Positions 22,993-35,153 are shown, counted from the first letter of the stretch. The stretch is DNA of 64,000 nucleotides from Clavelina lepadiformis (GCF_947623445.1 NC_135242.1:15686001-15750000), one strand, 5' to 3'. The notes: a model not told the origin generated them from the letters alone. A program made the numbers and translations.

Positions 22993-25395
22993 ATGCCAAG
23001 TGAATTTGTAGTTGTTAACTGCTGCGACTGTGGAACATATCAGATTCATCCTACAAAGAAGGGAAAGAAATGGTCTTGTAAAATGTGTGGGTTAAAGCAA
23101 TCCTATAATAAAATACATTTTGAAGTAAGTTTTGATAAACGTTTACACAATTATATGTTTTCAAGCGGCTTTAGTTACTTTTAACTTATGCTCTTATGTG
23201 AAAAAATTCTTGTCGATTTCATTTGCAAAATATTAAGGTGAAATTGTTTGTGGTCAGTTTTATAAGTAGGGTTCCCATACCGTCCTTATATCTAAGATTT
23301 GTCCTTATTTTAAAGGTCTATGTCTTAGAAAATATATTCGTCTTTTTTCTAAGAAATTCCTTATTTTCACTTGCGTCCTTTTTTTAGGGTGGAGGTTCGT
23401 ATTTTGGGCATTTTGACACTTTTAGTATAACATTTTGTACCAAAGAGATACCAAAATTAAGAACATGCAGATATTGTCTGTTTTTTTTAGGACCATTGGT
23501 TGCTTTCTCCTGTTGTGCACTGTTTAAGGTGGTATTCGTCTTTCGTTTCCTAGTCGTTCTTATTTTTGAGTTGAGACCAATGGCAACCCTGTTTATAAGG
23601 AATCCACTAGACCTACCCATCCTGCATTCGTTGTGAAATTCTAATTATTATTTACTATAATACAGTATTCTAAGCAGCTGTCCACAACCTTTTTTGCTTT
23701 ACGGACCAGTTTTATTTTAAAAATAGTCTGGCGGACCTGCAGCTAGAAATAACTAAGGTTGACATCATACATTCTTGGTCTGAAGTGAAAGGATTCAAGA
23801 TTACATAATTGTAATTTTTTGTTATAGTTAATTCACCCAGTACATTGCGAGTTGCCCAGTTAGGACAAAAATTGTTGTGTTTCTGGTTAAAACTACCTTT
23901 TTTTCTTTGCTGTAGCTACCTATGCATTTTTTTTCATTATTTGCAAGGTAATTCTAGTCTCGACCAAACAAACTTTTAAGCAAAGCTTTCTTATGCATGT
24001 TGCATGCAAAGAAACTTGTGAGAAAGTGACCCGCTCACTTGTTTTTGTAACATGTAACATGTTGTTACATCTCTGCAACTTCTTTAATGATCGTTTTTTT
24101 TTTACTTTTAAACTTTTACAGCAATTTCGACAATATTTACGACATAGATATAAGACATTGATAGATACATAGGAAGAGAACTGCAATTTTTTTCATTGGG
24201 CTCGATTTATAAGATAGAGCGTGGTCTCAAATACCTCACACTCTTACCCAGTTATTTTTGCTGGATGCATCGTACAGTTAGCATAAAATGCACACAATTA
24301 CAATAAGGATAAAGCACTTATTGTTGGCCAAGGACCACTATTTGTATAAGCTTTCTTTCAACCTGGTGGTTGAAGAACACTGTTCTGCAGCATGTGCTTT
24401 GGTACTTTTGGTGTATTTTGGTTTAGGGCATTGATATTATCTTCTTCATATCACAAGTTAAGACGACTCGAGATGACGTTTGCTGCAATAGCCATTTTTC
24501 TTCTAAAAGAACTTGACAATAATACTGTTTTACCGTACCTGTTATTTGTTGACTTGCATTTTGAAATCATCTTTCACTATCCAAAAGTAATTTTGAAGTT
24601 GGAACCAACTTGTATTAAGTTTGGAAAATAAATATCAGGTGAATGTATTAAGAAATTTTAAAAGGAACATATCATCATATAAAATGAAACTGATGGCAGA
24701 TTTAACATATATTTACAGCACATAACTTGTGGATAAATATAAAAATATTGCAATTAATGTCAAAATTTCTTATTTGCTTTCACTTTTAGGGTCATGCATT
24801 GGAGTGTAGAAAGTTAGTGCAAACATGCAACATGCAAAGAGGTTTAAATAAAGAACAGCAATTGTTTCAACTGCCGCAGTGTGTAATCAAGCAAACAGAA
24901 CATAATGGTACAAAATTAGATATCTATATCTATGACTGTAATATTCTATCCTATTGGTATAAATGCTTAGCACACCGTATCCCCATTTTAGAATTACCGG
25001 AAGATAATTTAAGGCTCAAAAGCTGCAAGTGGCTGAAATATAAATCCAGTAACGAGACATCATCAAGTGAAGAAGATGCAGTTGATGAAAAAGGCGGAGT
25101 TTGCGCAGCTGAGGTTGCATATAATAGTATTAAAAAAAGTAGAAATATCACTTCACAAGGCAACAAGCGGAAGATTCCAAATTCGTATACAAAGCAAGTT
25201 GGTGATCACACTCATCCTTTGCCTGTTAAGAAATATACTAATACTGCAAAGGAAAACAGGACACCTTTTTCTGCTGCACTTCAAATTTCAACTTCTCATT
25301 CCACTGGTGATGACATTGTTACAACTAAAAAATCCAAATGGAGTACATTTAAACCAGACTTGGGTCAGAGTGATTCGCATCTATTTGATGACTAA
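22993..25395 (+). CDS. MRNIP: MRN complex-interacting protein-like, two coding exons
   Basis: Nuclear factor that binds the MRE11-RAD50-NBS1 complex and promotes double-strand-break signalling (family knowledge). Coding exons 22993-23124 and 24790-25395 (stop TAA 25393), 245 residues. The N-terminus has a zinc ribbon: C10-x2-C13 and C29-x2-C32, in NCCDCG and WSCKMCG, followed by KQSY, as in MRNIP. The second exon starts GHALECRKLVQ, matching the CRRHVQ segment, then SCKWLKY next to a Ser/acidic stretch, a Lys/Arg-rich segment (NKRKIPNS), a conserved C-terminal SKWSTF and an acidic end LFDD. The rest is low-complexity and divergent. The start is the first ATG in frame after the acceptor near 22940. 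The 1.67 kb intron carries hAT-like elements. The zinc ribbon plus the two W motifs make the call fairly secure although overall identity is low. Confidence 0.8.
23267..23591 (+). mobile_element. Nonautonomous hAT-like element in MRNIP intron
   Basis: Ends TAGGGTTCCCATAC and ..CCAATGGCAACCCTG are imperfect inverted repeats. The target duplication TTTATAAG is exact at 23259-23266 and 23592-23599. It is 325 bp; the open frame across it on the minus strand is not considered real. Confidence 0.8.
23676..24382 (+). mobile_element. Degenerate hAT-like element (low confidence)
   Basis: Starts CAGCTGTCCACAACC with 'acggaccag', like the family at 10299, and a plausible other end GGTTGAAGAACACTG lies near 24382. 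Target duplication is not convincing. Lies in the MRNIP intron. Confidence 0.35.
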
Positions 25396-25614
25396 TTTTG
25401 TAGCTTGGTCTCAATCTTATAATTATGCATGCAGTTTTGCTGTATCCTTTTAACTTTGAGGAATGAGTTCACACACAGTTTTCAGTGAATGCAGGATTGT
25501 TTGTTTGTTTTGTTTTGAGAAAGAAATATGAACTTTAGCGTACTTTGCCAATAACTTGCATTTAAACTTTTTGTCATTATACCGTTTTGAAGCAGCTTGG
25601 TAATACTGTAAAAC

Positions 25615-25620
25615 AATAAA
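25615..25620 (+). promoter_or_regulatory. Polyadenylation signal of MRNIP
   Basis: AATAAA 220 bases after the stop codon. Confidence 0.6.
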
Positions 25621-27595
25621 CAAATATTCGGTGTGGTATCATAATCATAAGCTTTATTCTCGGACTGAGAAAAGTCTTTGCACGACCTAAAACCGGCAAT
25701 GATTCCTTATCCCTTTAGCCCCGTTACCGAACTAGCCGTTGTGCAAGTTCTTATTGATTCACGCACAATATTCCTGATTTTTTATATAATACAAAACTGC
25801 CCCAGTTTAGAATTGTCCACCAAGACCTGTGAACAGCAGCAAGCGTCGTGAATCCCCTTTCTAAGTGCTTTATACGGTAAGAATCTTTTACACAGGTCAG
25901 TTGTGAGAGGGCATAGAAGATAGTTAGCTACGTCACTCATATCCAACCTGATCATTTTGTTTTTATATGCTTACATCGACTTTGATGTAAGTACCAGAAA
26001 GATATGAACATATCTGATGCCCGGTTGGAACTTGGAGCAAATTATTGCTATTCCCACGAATCGAAATCTTTTTCTACCTGGCGCGAACTGTATTATGGGA
26101 TTTGGGGTGGTGGATTGGTTTCTGGACTGGCCTAAGCCAAGTCTGACTGTTGACTCCGAGCTAGTTATCTTGACTCCGTTGCGTTTACTGTCTCTATATT
26201 GCTTCTTAAATCAACACCAATTTCATAAAGTTCAGTTGTTATATTGTCCGAATCAGTTGTATCGAATTAGCAATATTTACACCATGATCCCACTTTCATA
26301 GTAATTCAGTACTAACTTCAATTTTACAGAACAATGGAAATAACTCAGAGAAGAGAGAATTTCCAAGATCCGTTTGTCAGAGACGAGAGTAAGAGCAGAG
26401 TACTAGCAAGTCCTGAAGGGACAAGCCCTTGCAGAGCCTCGCCGGCCAGAACATCCAGCATAACGATTTTAACCAAGCTTAAAGTTTTATATCATACACG
26501 TCAGCCAATCAGCTAACGCCATGTTAATTTATCGTTGCTACGTGTATGTGTGTACTATCTATTATTCTACGAATCTACGTTATCCAAACATTTCATCAAG
26601 TACACTTCAAACTTTACGCCGTAAAACAACGCTACTTGAAATACTTCAACTACCGTCAGCACGCTACAAGCTTTGCACATTATTATCTGCCTGGAGAAAA
26701 ATCAAAACTTTTGCAATGCCAATATATATAATTATTGCAATGTTTCTACATGATCCCCACAGTATTAAGGTTAAAATGCTGCGGTTAATTACCAGTTCTA
26801 AAAGAGTAAAACTTATTCGTGATCATGTTGTTCGTGACCTTCGACGTTTAAATGCGTGGACCTTACTAAGAGGATGATGTGTAAATGAACATAGTAACGA
26901 AATCACGTCATGAGAGCGAACAAAATTAATATAAGAAAAAGCCACTCGTTAATTTTCTCGTAATCAGCAAAATCTGACGAACGCTTAATATTGATCAGAA
27001 TTAAGCCATTTATGTTGTTATTTATAAGTAGACTACGTGTTGTTAAACTCACAGGGCCCCTATGTTTCGGGGACCTTAATTGCGGCCCCACCCCAGTCAG
27101 CCATACCCTTAATCCACCATTGATCATAATCATAGCAGTATATCAATCTATCCACCAAAATGTATCGTGTATGTAATTTTGGTTAAAAGATGACAGTTTC
27201 TGTAATTCGGATAATCATAAAACTATCTCCACTAACATATTTTTTAAACGTAGATCACTCCAAGTAAATCATGGAATTAATATAATCCTAAACAATGAAC
27301 TTATATTGATTTGCCTTTTTTAACAGAGTGAAACATTCTGTTTACTCATGCGTGATTGAGAAAACAGAGCATCTTTCATCTATATTTTTTGGTAGAGTGT
27401 TTCATACTTGTTATACTCATCGGAAAGGCGAAAAAACAGTGTCTACTGCAGGCTAATGATCGAATGATTTGAATGTTAATAGGCAAAACATGATAAGGTC
27501 TTTTTCCACCATTTGCAAAACGGCATTCTCTCCTTTGCCTTCTGAATAGGTGCATGAAAATATAGAAGTTTTTTTCCATATTTTTGGGTATAGAC
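25621..27595. other. Intergenic, no gene recognised
   Basis: Several open frames of 60-118 codons (for example 26017-26301, 26334-26516, 26521-26877) lack recognisable domains. They have no mutual splice structure that I could support. They may be decayed transposon sequence. Confidence 0.4.
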
Positions 27596-28277
27596 CAGCG
27601 GTGGGCAAACTTGTTCAATGAAAGAGTCACTTGCGGAAAACTATAAACACCAGCGAGCCGCAAAATTAGTAATGATTGTCAATTTGGTTATTAATTATTA
27701 TACTACTAGTAGTCATTTTGGGATATTACTTTTCAGCTAGAAGACCCATAAAAAACATGTCGGCGACAATGTTCCCTCTAAGCTGCGCGCGTGCGCAAAT
27801 GCGCACTGCTGACACGGTCTCCGCGCACAGAAAATCTGTGCTGCGCACAAGAAAAAAATCCAACCGGAATTGAAAATAAAATAAACGCATATTAATGGCC
27901 ACAGTGCGCACGTCTGATGTTGCTCACAATAGTCCAAGGGACCGCTCAGGGAGTTAGTGTGTTTTCTCAGACTCGTGAAAAATTAGAGGGAACATTGGTC
28001 GGCGATGCGCACTTTGACCCATATAGATATCTATGCTTTGACCACCTTTGCCATAGAGTATATAGATTATAGACTATAGAATCTATACCTGAAAACGATG
28101 TCGGATTCTATGTCTACTGTTACGTCATAAACGAAATGCTGGCCTGAATAGAAAAAAATAAACAGGAACGTTCATAAACGGTACTCTTGGTAGCCTTTAC
28201 AATTCTTTTGGAATTTTACGATTCGACTAGAAGAGCCACAAAAAACATGCCGGCGAGCGGCAGTTTGCCCACCCCTG
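27596..28277 (+). mobile_element. hAT-like element with perfect 8-bp target duplication, host of a nested copy
   Basis: Ends CAGCGGTGGGCAAAC and GTTTGCCCACCCCTG. Target duplication GTATAGAC is identical at 27588-27595 and 28278-28285. Internal 'gagccgcaaaa' and 'gccacaaaaaacatg' motifs near the ends fit a known style of hAT short element. Interrupted by a second element at 27767-27997. Confidence 0.88.
27767..27997 (+). mobile_element. Nested short hAT element with perfect 8-bp target duplication
   Basis: Inverted ends CAATGTTCCCTCTAA and TTAGAGGGAACATTG; the first interior half is rich in GCGC/TGCGCA. The target duplication GTCGGCGA is exact at 27759-27766 and 27998-28005. At 231 bp and inside another element it is the younger insertion. 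Confidence 0.88.
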
Positions 28278-28292
28278 GTATAGACTATAGAG

Positions 28293-28621
28293 CAGTGTTT
28301 CTCAAACTTTTTGCGATCGCGTACCACTCATTTGTTTTTTTTTACTACACTGCGTACCACCTGGCTCCTGAATGACTTATTTTACTCAAATGTACCGGTA
28401 TTTATAGTTATTACCGTTATTACTATACCATAACACCAATGAATAGCAAGAAAACACAATTTAATTTGATAGATGCAACTGTTTCTTCTGCACAAGCTTG
28501 TCTATCCGGGGCAACACATTACTCACAGCACATGGAAAATCATGTTCAGCGGTACGCGGTACCATTTAAAAAGCTCTCGCGTACCGCTAGTGGTACGCGT
28601 ACCACAGTTTGAGAACCACTG
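28293..28621 (+). mobile_element. Nonautonomous hAT element with perfect 8-bp target duplication
   Basis: Ends CAGTGTTTCTCAAACT and AGTTTGAGAACCACTG. Target duplication CTATAGAG is exact at 28285-28292 and 28622-28629. 'gcgtaccac' and 'gtacgcgtaccac' motifs flank the interior. It sits directly beside the element ending at 28277. Confidence 0.9.
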
Positions 28622-28915
28622 CTATAGAGCCATTTACTCACCCTTCAGAATATGAAAAAGAAAATAGTTATGCTCGAGTGATTTGAACCTATAGGCCGGT
28701 ATCGTGCCAAAAGGTGACCTTCTGCCAAATGTTGATCTCTCCTTTGTGACGTAATAAATTTATCCATTCATTACGCATTAAGGGTTATACACAAGTAGCT
28801 TACAGTACTTGCACTCTTACAGACTAAAGTAGGCCAACATCTGTGACCTGTAGCTTATAGGCTACGGTATTTTATTTGCCAGTATACATGCATTCGCAAA
28901 AGTTACGGTACAGTA

Positions 28916-29647
28916 CTACAGTATGATACTATTCCGCCACTTATGAAATCTTTCCCCATGCTCGTCGCTCACATCACCCAGGTTTGGCGGGAAAAATTCC
29001 AAGTGTGAATGAAGAAAATGCAGTTTAACCGACATTCTGCAGCCCATTTCGCGGTGTGATTCCAGCAAATTGTCCACTAGTTCCGAGTAATTTTCTGCCC
29101 TGTACTTCCCAAGAAAATTTTGTACAATCTGTACAAATGCATTCCAGGCTTTTAATTCAATTGAATTAAGCTTGGATGGAAATACTGGGTCACGGATCAA
29201 ATCACGTATTTGGGGGCCAACAAATATTCCAGCTCTCAGTTTAGCATCACTTGGTATTGCACCAAATTTTTCTTTTATATGCAGGAATCCATCTCCATTG
29301 AAATCCATTGCCTTCACAAATTGTTTGATCAGGCCCAGTTTAATGTGAAGTGGTGGCAAGTACACTTTGCTCGGATCAATTAGGGGTTGGCACTTAACAT
29401 TATATCTTCCAACAATGTAGTCCGTTCTCATTGGCCATTCAGTTGTGTCATAGTGGTTTGCATCGTCTCGACTGTCCCACAAACAGAGAAAGCACATATG
29501 CTTGGTGTAACCCAACTGCAATCCGAGCAAAAGTGACACAACTTTAAGGTCTCCACATATGTTCCCCCCCCTACCCCTACCCCCCCCCCCTCTATAGTCA
29601 TGGCCAAGAACATTCAAGAATGCATTAATTGTGAAAAGATAGAACAT
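28916..29647 (-). CDS. Mobile-element protein fragment of an uncharacterised family
   Basis: A 243-codon open frame. After a poly-Gly/Arg start caused by a C-rich tract at 29566-29592, it reads ICGDLKVVSLLLGLQLGY, CFLCLWDSR, LPPLHIKLGLIKQFVKAMD, GIFVGPQIRDL, LHFLHSHLEFFP and SDEHGERFH. I recognise this motif series from repeated, uncharacterised proteins in cnidarian, arthropod and other invertebrate genomes, probably encoded by a mobile element. No catalytic assignment is made. It is truncated on both sides: family members continue upstream of ICGDLK and past ERFH. This looks like a fragment rather than a host gene. The Met at 29647 precedes the simple-sequence tract and is probably not the native start. 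Confidence 0.65.
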   Translation of the reverse strand: MFYLFTINAFLNVLGHDYRGGGGRGRGGNICGDLKVVSLLLGLQLGYTKHMCFLCLWDSRDDANHYDTTEWPMRTDYIVGRYNVKCQPLIDPSKVYLPPLHIKLGLIKQFVKAMDFNGDGFLHIKEKFGAIPSDAKLRAGIFVGPQIRDLIRDPVFPSKLNSIELKAWNAFVQIVQNFLGKYRAENYSELVDNLLESHREMGCRMSVKLHFLHSHLEFFPPNLGDVSDEHGERFHKWRNSIIL

Positions 29648-30844
29648 TGCATTTACAAAATAATGTCAATATTAATCTTACATAACATGCATTGTGACAT
29701 AATATGACCAACAATTCGCTGGGAAAGAAAATTGCACAATACCTTGTACTGTAGAACCTTATAATATAGTGCCAATCAATGCAAAATCCGAATTTTGTGA
29801 ATTTTCATATCTTGAAAACCTGACGTGATAGAGTCAGATAGACCAATTCTGATTTCAGATTTGGAATCAGCGTCCCAAAGTTAGTCTAGGCAGTTAATTT
29901 TCATTTGAGGAATAATTTTGCTGTTGTCCAGTGTAATTAAATGGCACGTTTTCTGCTGAGTCAAATCCTTTATCAGACAATGGTTTTATTACGTCACACA
30001 GGGGGCACCCCATTCGGGTCCACCCCAGGGGGTCACTATTTGGTATTATACTGGTAAGCTTGACGAGTTTTTGTCTCTTATTCAGATCAATCTAAAGAAG
30101 GGACCCATCTCTTTCAAATTTTGGAATATGGTGAAAAGTATAGATGGTTTTCCATATTTTTCAGCGAACTATCTTAACTTTTACTATGAAAAGATATGAA
30201 ATGAGTGATGTCATGCGTAATCACGAAACATGTTACGCCACGCCTACCAAACACTCGTTTTTACGCCAATCACATCCAAGTTGTTTGACAAAGAAAAACT
30301 CCGGAGCGCACTGGATAAAAGCTACAAGTCACTAAGTCAGTTACACAAAAACTTTTTAGCGCTGATGGGAATCGTAAGCAAAATAGTAAACTTATACCTT
30401 AATTGCTTGTTGAAACGTTTTTTGAAGGTTTAACTGCAGCATTGCTGAAAATCGTGCTGTATTGCAAAAGAAGGGCCTTAAAAATAATTTAATAGGCAAA
30501 GCAGTTCGAGTTCCAGTTGCCTGGCGAAAGACAGCACTAGGAGTTCTGAACCTTACTGGAAGCTTTATTTTCAATGTGTTGGAGTAAACCAAATTTATTA
30601 CTTCGTTCGAGACACATCATACAAACTTTTCAGTAGGGTGTCTGAAGTTAAAAAGTAATTGACCATTTCCGAGTTACGCCGCCATTTTTTTGGGTGACAA
30701 CATTTTTTCGACTGCCTATGCTTAACAATCAGACAATGTAAATTGTCAACCCACTTCAATTCTTATTTAAATTACAAGCGTTCTGAACGTTGGATTGTAA
30801 AGATTTCGCTCAGGTGAGTTGCATATGGATTCCTTTATGTGAAA
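29648..30844. other. Probable remainder of the mobile element and intergenic DNA
   Basis: Flanks the 243-codon element fragment. Contains a G/C-rich patch at about 30000-30040, but no recognisable domains on either strand. Confidence 0.35.
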
Positions 30845-31110
30845 AAAACAAATTTTGAAAAGAAAGTGACTAATTCACCTTAAGTAGGTCACGCAGCCTG
30901 TTGTTAAAAAAAGGCGGTTAGCTTAAGGAAAAGGCCATGCAAATAGTTTATTTTAGCTGTTTAAGGTTTTATTGGAGTTAGATTAGAAGATTGAATCAGG
31001 TTAGGTTTAGGTTACTATGTTATAACATTTAAGTTAGGTTGACAAGAAACTGAAAAATAGCTTTTAACGCATGCACGATTTTTTCCAGTGGTATAGTGGC
31101 AGCCTTTTGA
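30845..31110 (+). repeat. Left arm of large inverted repeat (dispersed repeat family)
   Basis: The reverse complement of this arm is found at about 31255-31530. Shared order: aagtaggtca, 'ggccatgcaaa', 'ttaggtttaggtta', 'ataacatttaagttaggtt', 'acaagaaactg', 'gcacgattttttc'. Arms are diverged by substitutions and indels. Confidence 0.7.
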
Positions 31111-31254
31111 AAATATGTAGCTTAATTCTTTTTATACAGTGATTTGAATCCTACGCACTGGATCTGTCCTACATGAATGTATGCCTCCATTGATTTGAAG
31201 ATAAATTCAACAATTGAGATTTTTGCAGTCAAAACAGTGCTGACTGTCATCAGT

Positions 31255-31530
31255 CAATAAGCTTTTGGTTTCCACTATTTCAACCTAAAAAATCGTGCAT
31301 TCAAAACTCTTTCACAGTTTCTTGTTAACCTAACTTAAATGTTATATCGTAACTTAGCAACCTAACCTAAATTTGTTTTCTAATCCAAATTTAACTTTAT
31401 TTAAACCCTATAGATAACTAAAATCAAGTTTTTGCATGTCCAGTTCTCCTAACCTTATTGCCTATCATTAACTATGGGCTCTTTGACCTACTTTTGGTGA
31501 AATAGTTCTCTCCAAGCTTTTATTTTGAAA
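31255..31530 (-). repeat. Right arm of large inverted repeat (dispersed repeat family)
   Basis: Inverted partner of 30845-31110, separated by about 145 bp. The pair is either a foldback element or two oppositely oriented copies of one repeat; related single copies at 14160, 38390 and 39770 favour the second. Confidence 0.7.
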
Positions 31531-34500
31531 AGTGGTTGAAACTTGTAAATTTATTATTGAATAGCCTGTTAATCACGACTTACTTTTTGTACTGTAACCT
31601 AGTTGTTCTATTTGGCTTGTAAATATTTCTGACCCATTTGCTGTGTAAACATCTTGCTATTAGGGTAAGTTGGAGAATAAACAGTAAACATAAAGCAAAC
31701 TATTTCCTTATTACTAGGCCTAGTAAAACACATTGTATTGACTGTGAGAACAGCTAAGTTTGACGTAGTTTGTTATTAAAAGACCACACATGTATACAAA
31801 AGTTCACTAATTCTTAAAGTCTATTTAATTTTTGTTTAGATTATTTTTAAACGTAGTAAATTCAGAAGTGATCGATCCAAAACTTTTTGGCTAAACCCCT
31901 GGTAAACTGCCCAGTACTCACATTGCAATGCATATATCTTCTAAAATGTTAATACCCAGAGTTTACTTGTAATTTTACTCGCGCATTTCAATCACTTTAA
32001 TGTGTATTGTTTTGTGATTGTAATATAACAAACTTTCTCTAATGTTTTGGGTCTTGTAGAAAATATAGGACAAAGACCGTACAGGTTTTAGTTATGTTTA
32101 ACAGGGAGTCGATCACCACTTCTATTTCAGCAAACTAATGACCCGGTTGTAGACTGCTTGTATCCGAAAACAGGGAAATTCGAAACTTGCTATACAGCCA
32201 ATAAACACACTGATAACGCTATTCCTTTGTCGTTCGGTTAATCAACAAAATTGTATTCAGGTGTTGAACAGCTAAAGTTGCCTGGGTCAACTGATGTTAA
32301 AATGATCCAACCCTACTTGTTATTTTTCATGTAACTTATGTTTACCAGTTTTTATGTCTTTGTGTGCATATAAATAGACATGGGCTATAGTAAAAATTTG
32401 ATTTATACACTATAGCGATGACAGAGGCTTCATTAATGTATTGGAATTATTTAAAGCCAAAGGCTTTAATTGTCCTTTAAACATCCTTTTGTCTATTTAA
32501 CTTTCGACTCCGTTGTTTATAGTATCACTTATTTGTTTCTTCTAGCCAGCACAATGTTCATAAAAGTCCAAATTCTTATATTTCAAAATGTAGTCGTACT
32601 TTAATTACATGTTAGAAAAAAATCATGCATTTACCGTTACCCAAAAGATGCTTTTTCAGAAGAGAGCAATTAAACCAAAACCATTTCTTTTTATCACTTT
32701 ATGCTATAGCCAATCAGATAAGGCCACCGGTTAAATGTCATATAGAGATGTGTAGAAAAATATTTCATTTTTAACCACTAACAATTTAATTCAGCACTTT
32801 TACGTCACAGAGCTTTCTTAACAAGAAGACGTGTAAATTCGTAAAACGCTAAGTGTACTACAAGTACTTGAAAAGTACTTCCTAAAACCACATCTGTTGT
32901 TTCAAAATCTAACAAACTATTTTATGTTTCAAGAGCTATCTGACATATAACAATGCAAAGCTATACACAAATGTTTGAATGACATGATCCTAGCCAAAGA
33001 CGATTCAACTGTCTTAATAATATGCACGATTTATAATTTAATGTGTCACTACAACACATTGACAATGCAATCAGTCAGTAATTTGCCAGTAGTGCATTTT
33101 GAACCATTAGCCGAAAGACAATTATCAATTCAGAAATATGAATCATCTTATAATAGATTTCATTTTTCGGAAATACTTTGTGTTACTACTACCAGATTCT
33201 AGATATGTTAACCATATTAGATTGCCTCAGGACATCACACAGTTCATATTGTGTAAAGATTTTTCAGAATAAAGATTGTAATATATTGCAAACATGGTGA
33301 ACCTGCTGGCCTAACACAGGAGTTTTCAATCTCTCGCGGCTGAACTCTTCAGTCTACGTATTCATTTTCGGTGTTCTTGATCCACCCTTGTACTACAGTT
33401 ATATGACAAATTTTTAATGGACTGTAAGTAACTGCAATTCTTCAAACATTTGGAAAATATACTTACTCAGCTCTAAAATATTTTAAACCTCCCATAATTG
33501 TCATGCAACCTTTCCAATATTTCCAAAGAAGACTACTATTTAATCATTAAACAAACAAACACCTTCTATAATCTAGGTTGACCTAATTTTCTTCAATCAA
33601 ATCTCGAGCTTTTACAAGACCTTGCTTTATCAGGTATTAATAAGCAAGCCGGTGTTTTTTGTTGTTATATTCTGTATTTTTCAGGTATAGATTTACAGTG
33701 GCTTTAATTTTTGCAAAACTGTAAATGTTGTTATAATATAGTTATCCAGGATTACTATATAACAGGATAACTTATCCTTGCTGAAAACCTACTATTAGTT
33801 GTAGTTTTGATCTTTTGTTGCAATTAATGTTTTGATTTTTAAGGACTCGTTCAGATTTCTACATTCAGCTGAGCAACCACTCCTTTAAAAAAAGTGTCGC
33901 TTTCACTGTTTGATGGAAAAGATCGTTGCTTTGCTTTTTAATAAATCAAACCTATTGACCAGATAGTGCATTTTGGAAAACCAATTGCATTTATAAGTTG
34001 TAACAATGCAAAATTTAATTTATGTTCGTCTGTATTTACATAACATTACTCTTTATGAAAGTTGTGACATTTCATATCAATGTTGGGAAATTCATTATGG
34101 TGAAGCTAGAATTGGGCATCATTTAAAAAATATTCAATTACAACGAAATTACGCTTACTTGGAAATGGTTACGTAATTACATTCATTGTGTAATTAAGTG
34201 TACTGTAGATCCTTTTCACTGAATAAAACTGAAGTATTTTCTTCCCAAGTTTTTTAATTTTAAGTTTGAAAAAGCGATAGAATAATAACACGGTATAGGT
34301 GAGTGTGTGGTTTGATTATGTTTAATAAGATGAATATACATATAAGCTTACATTTTTTCAAATTTGGAGTGAAGTAAAGTAAATGTGCATCCAGTTGCTC
34401 GCATCTGAGTTGACCAAATGAGTGTTTCCTCGATTATCCGCACCTAGTTTAATGGGCATTGGATTAATTATGCGTTATTCTGATGAAACAGCTTTTTGAC

Positions 34501-35153
34501 GTAACAATTCAATAAAACAAACAAACTGTGAAGCGTCCTGCAGCTTTAGCTATGCAGTATGTCTGATAAAGCTTAACTTTGAAAATAAAATCCTATATTG
34601 TATTTAAAATTTTGAGATGGCTTCATATTCGAAAGGCAACCTTAGACGTAAAAGAATTGTTTTTACTCTAAAGTATAAGAATTTATTTATCCGTTTTTTG
34701 CTTATACGTTGAAATTCCTAAAATCAATGTCCCAACTATACTGGGTAATCAAGGAAGCACTGTACATGTACTAAGATATTATTGCTTCATAACTCTTTCC
34801 CTTTTAAGTCTTAACATGGCTGTTCATTTCTTTACTTGGTCCCAATTTTGACAAACTGTCACTAATTCATCAGAAAAAAATTGGATGTTTAAAGTTATTT
34901 TTAAGGCTTTCTTGTTGGCTTAAAGGATATGACAAAGCAATCTCACCAAAATCTTTTTCAACTTTTGTTAAACCCAAAATAAATAAAATAAACTTTATAC
35001 AAACTCTTTTTTCTAACTTAACTACATATCTGTAACAATGTCTTGCGTATTGTCCTGCTTATGAAATTGACATTTCACTTTTTACAGGAATTAGTTGAAT
35101 GTAGGTTAATTTTGTTAAAGTTAAAATTTCTAAATAAAGCTGCACCCAGCTTC
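31531..35153. other. Gene-free region upstream of TMEM86
   Basis: No exon or ORF with a recognisable domain. A degenerate hAT-like end may lie near 33320. An acceptor-like site at about 35087 may start the exon that holds the TMEM86 ATG. Confidence 0.4.

Noticed and set aside
24951..25453. Alternative frames over MRNIP exon 2
   Set aside because: Shadows of the real frame, which alone continues from exon 1 in phase and carries the conserved W motifs.
26017..26301. Open frame containing VVDWFLDWPKP, reminiscent of the dynein AAA4 motif DWFLPWP seen at 62860
   Set aside because: The similarity is limited to a few residues, the surrounding frame has no other dynein motif, and no splice partners were found; treated as chance.
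26334..26877. Open frames of 60 and 118 codons on the + strand
   Set aside because: No recognisable domain, no supported splice sites or polyadenylation signal; length is within chance expectation for this region.
27726..27937. Overlapping frames at the hAT nest
   Set aside because: They lie entirely inside a noncoding nested element rich in GCGC.
29566..29592. C-rich tract as a G-quadruplex-forming element
   Set aside because: Short, interrupted by single T/A bases and inside a transposon fragment; nothing supports function.
33310..33400. Possible hAT end (caggagttttcaatctctcg)
   Set aside because: Only one degenerate terminus was found and no partner end or target duplication.
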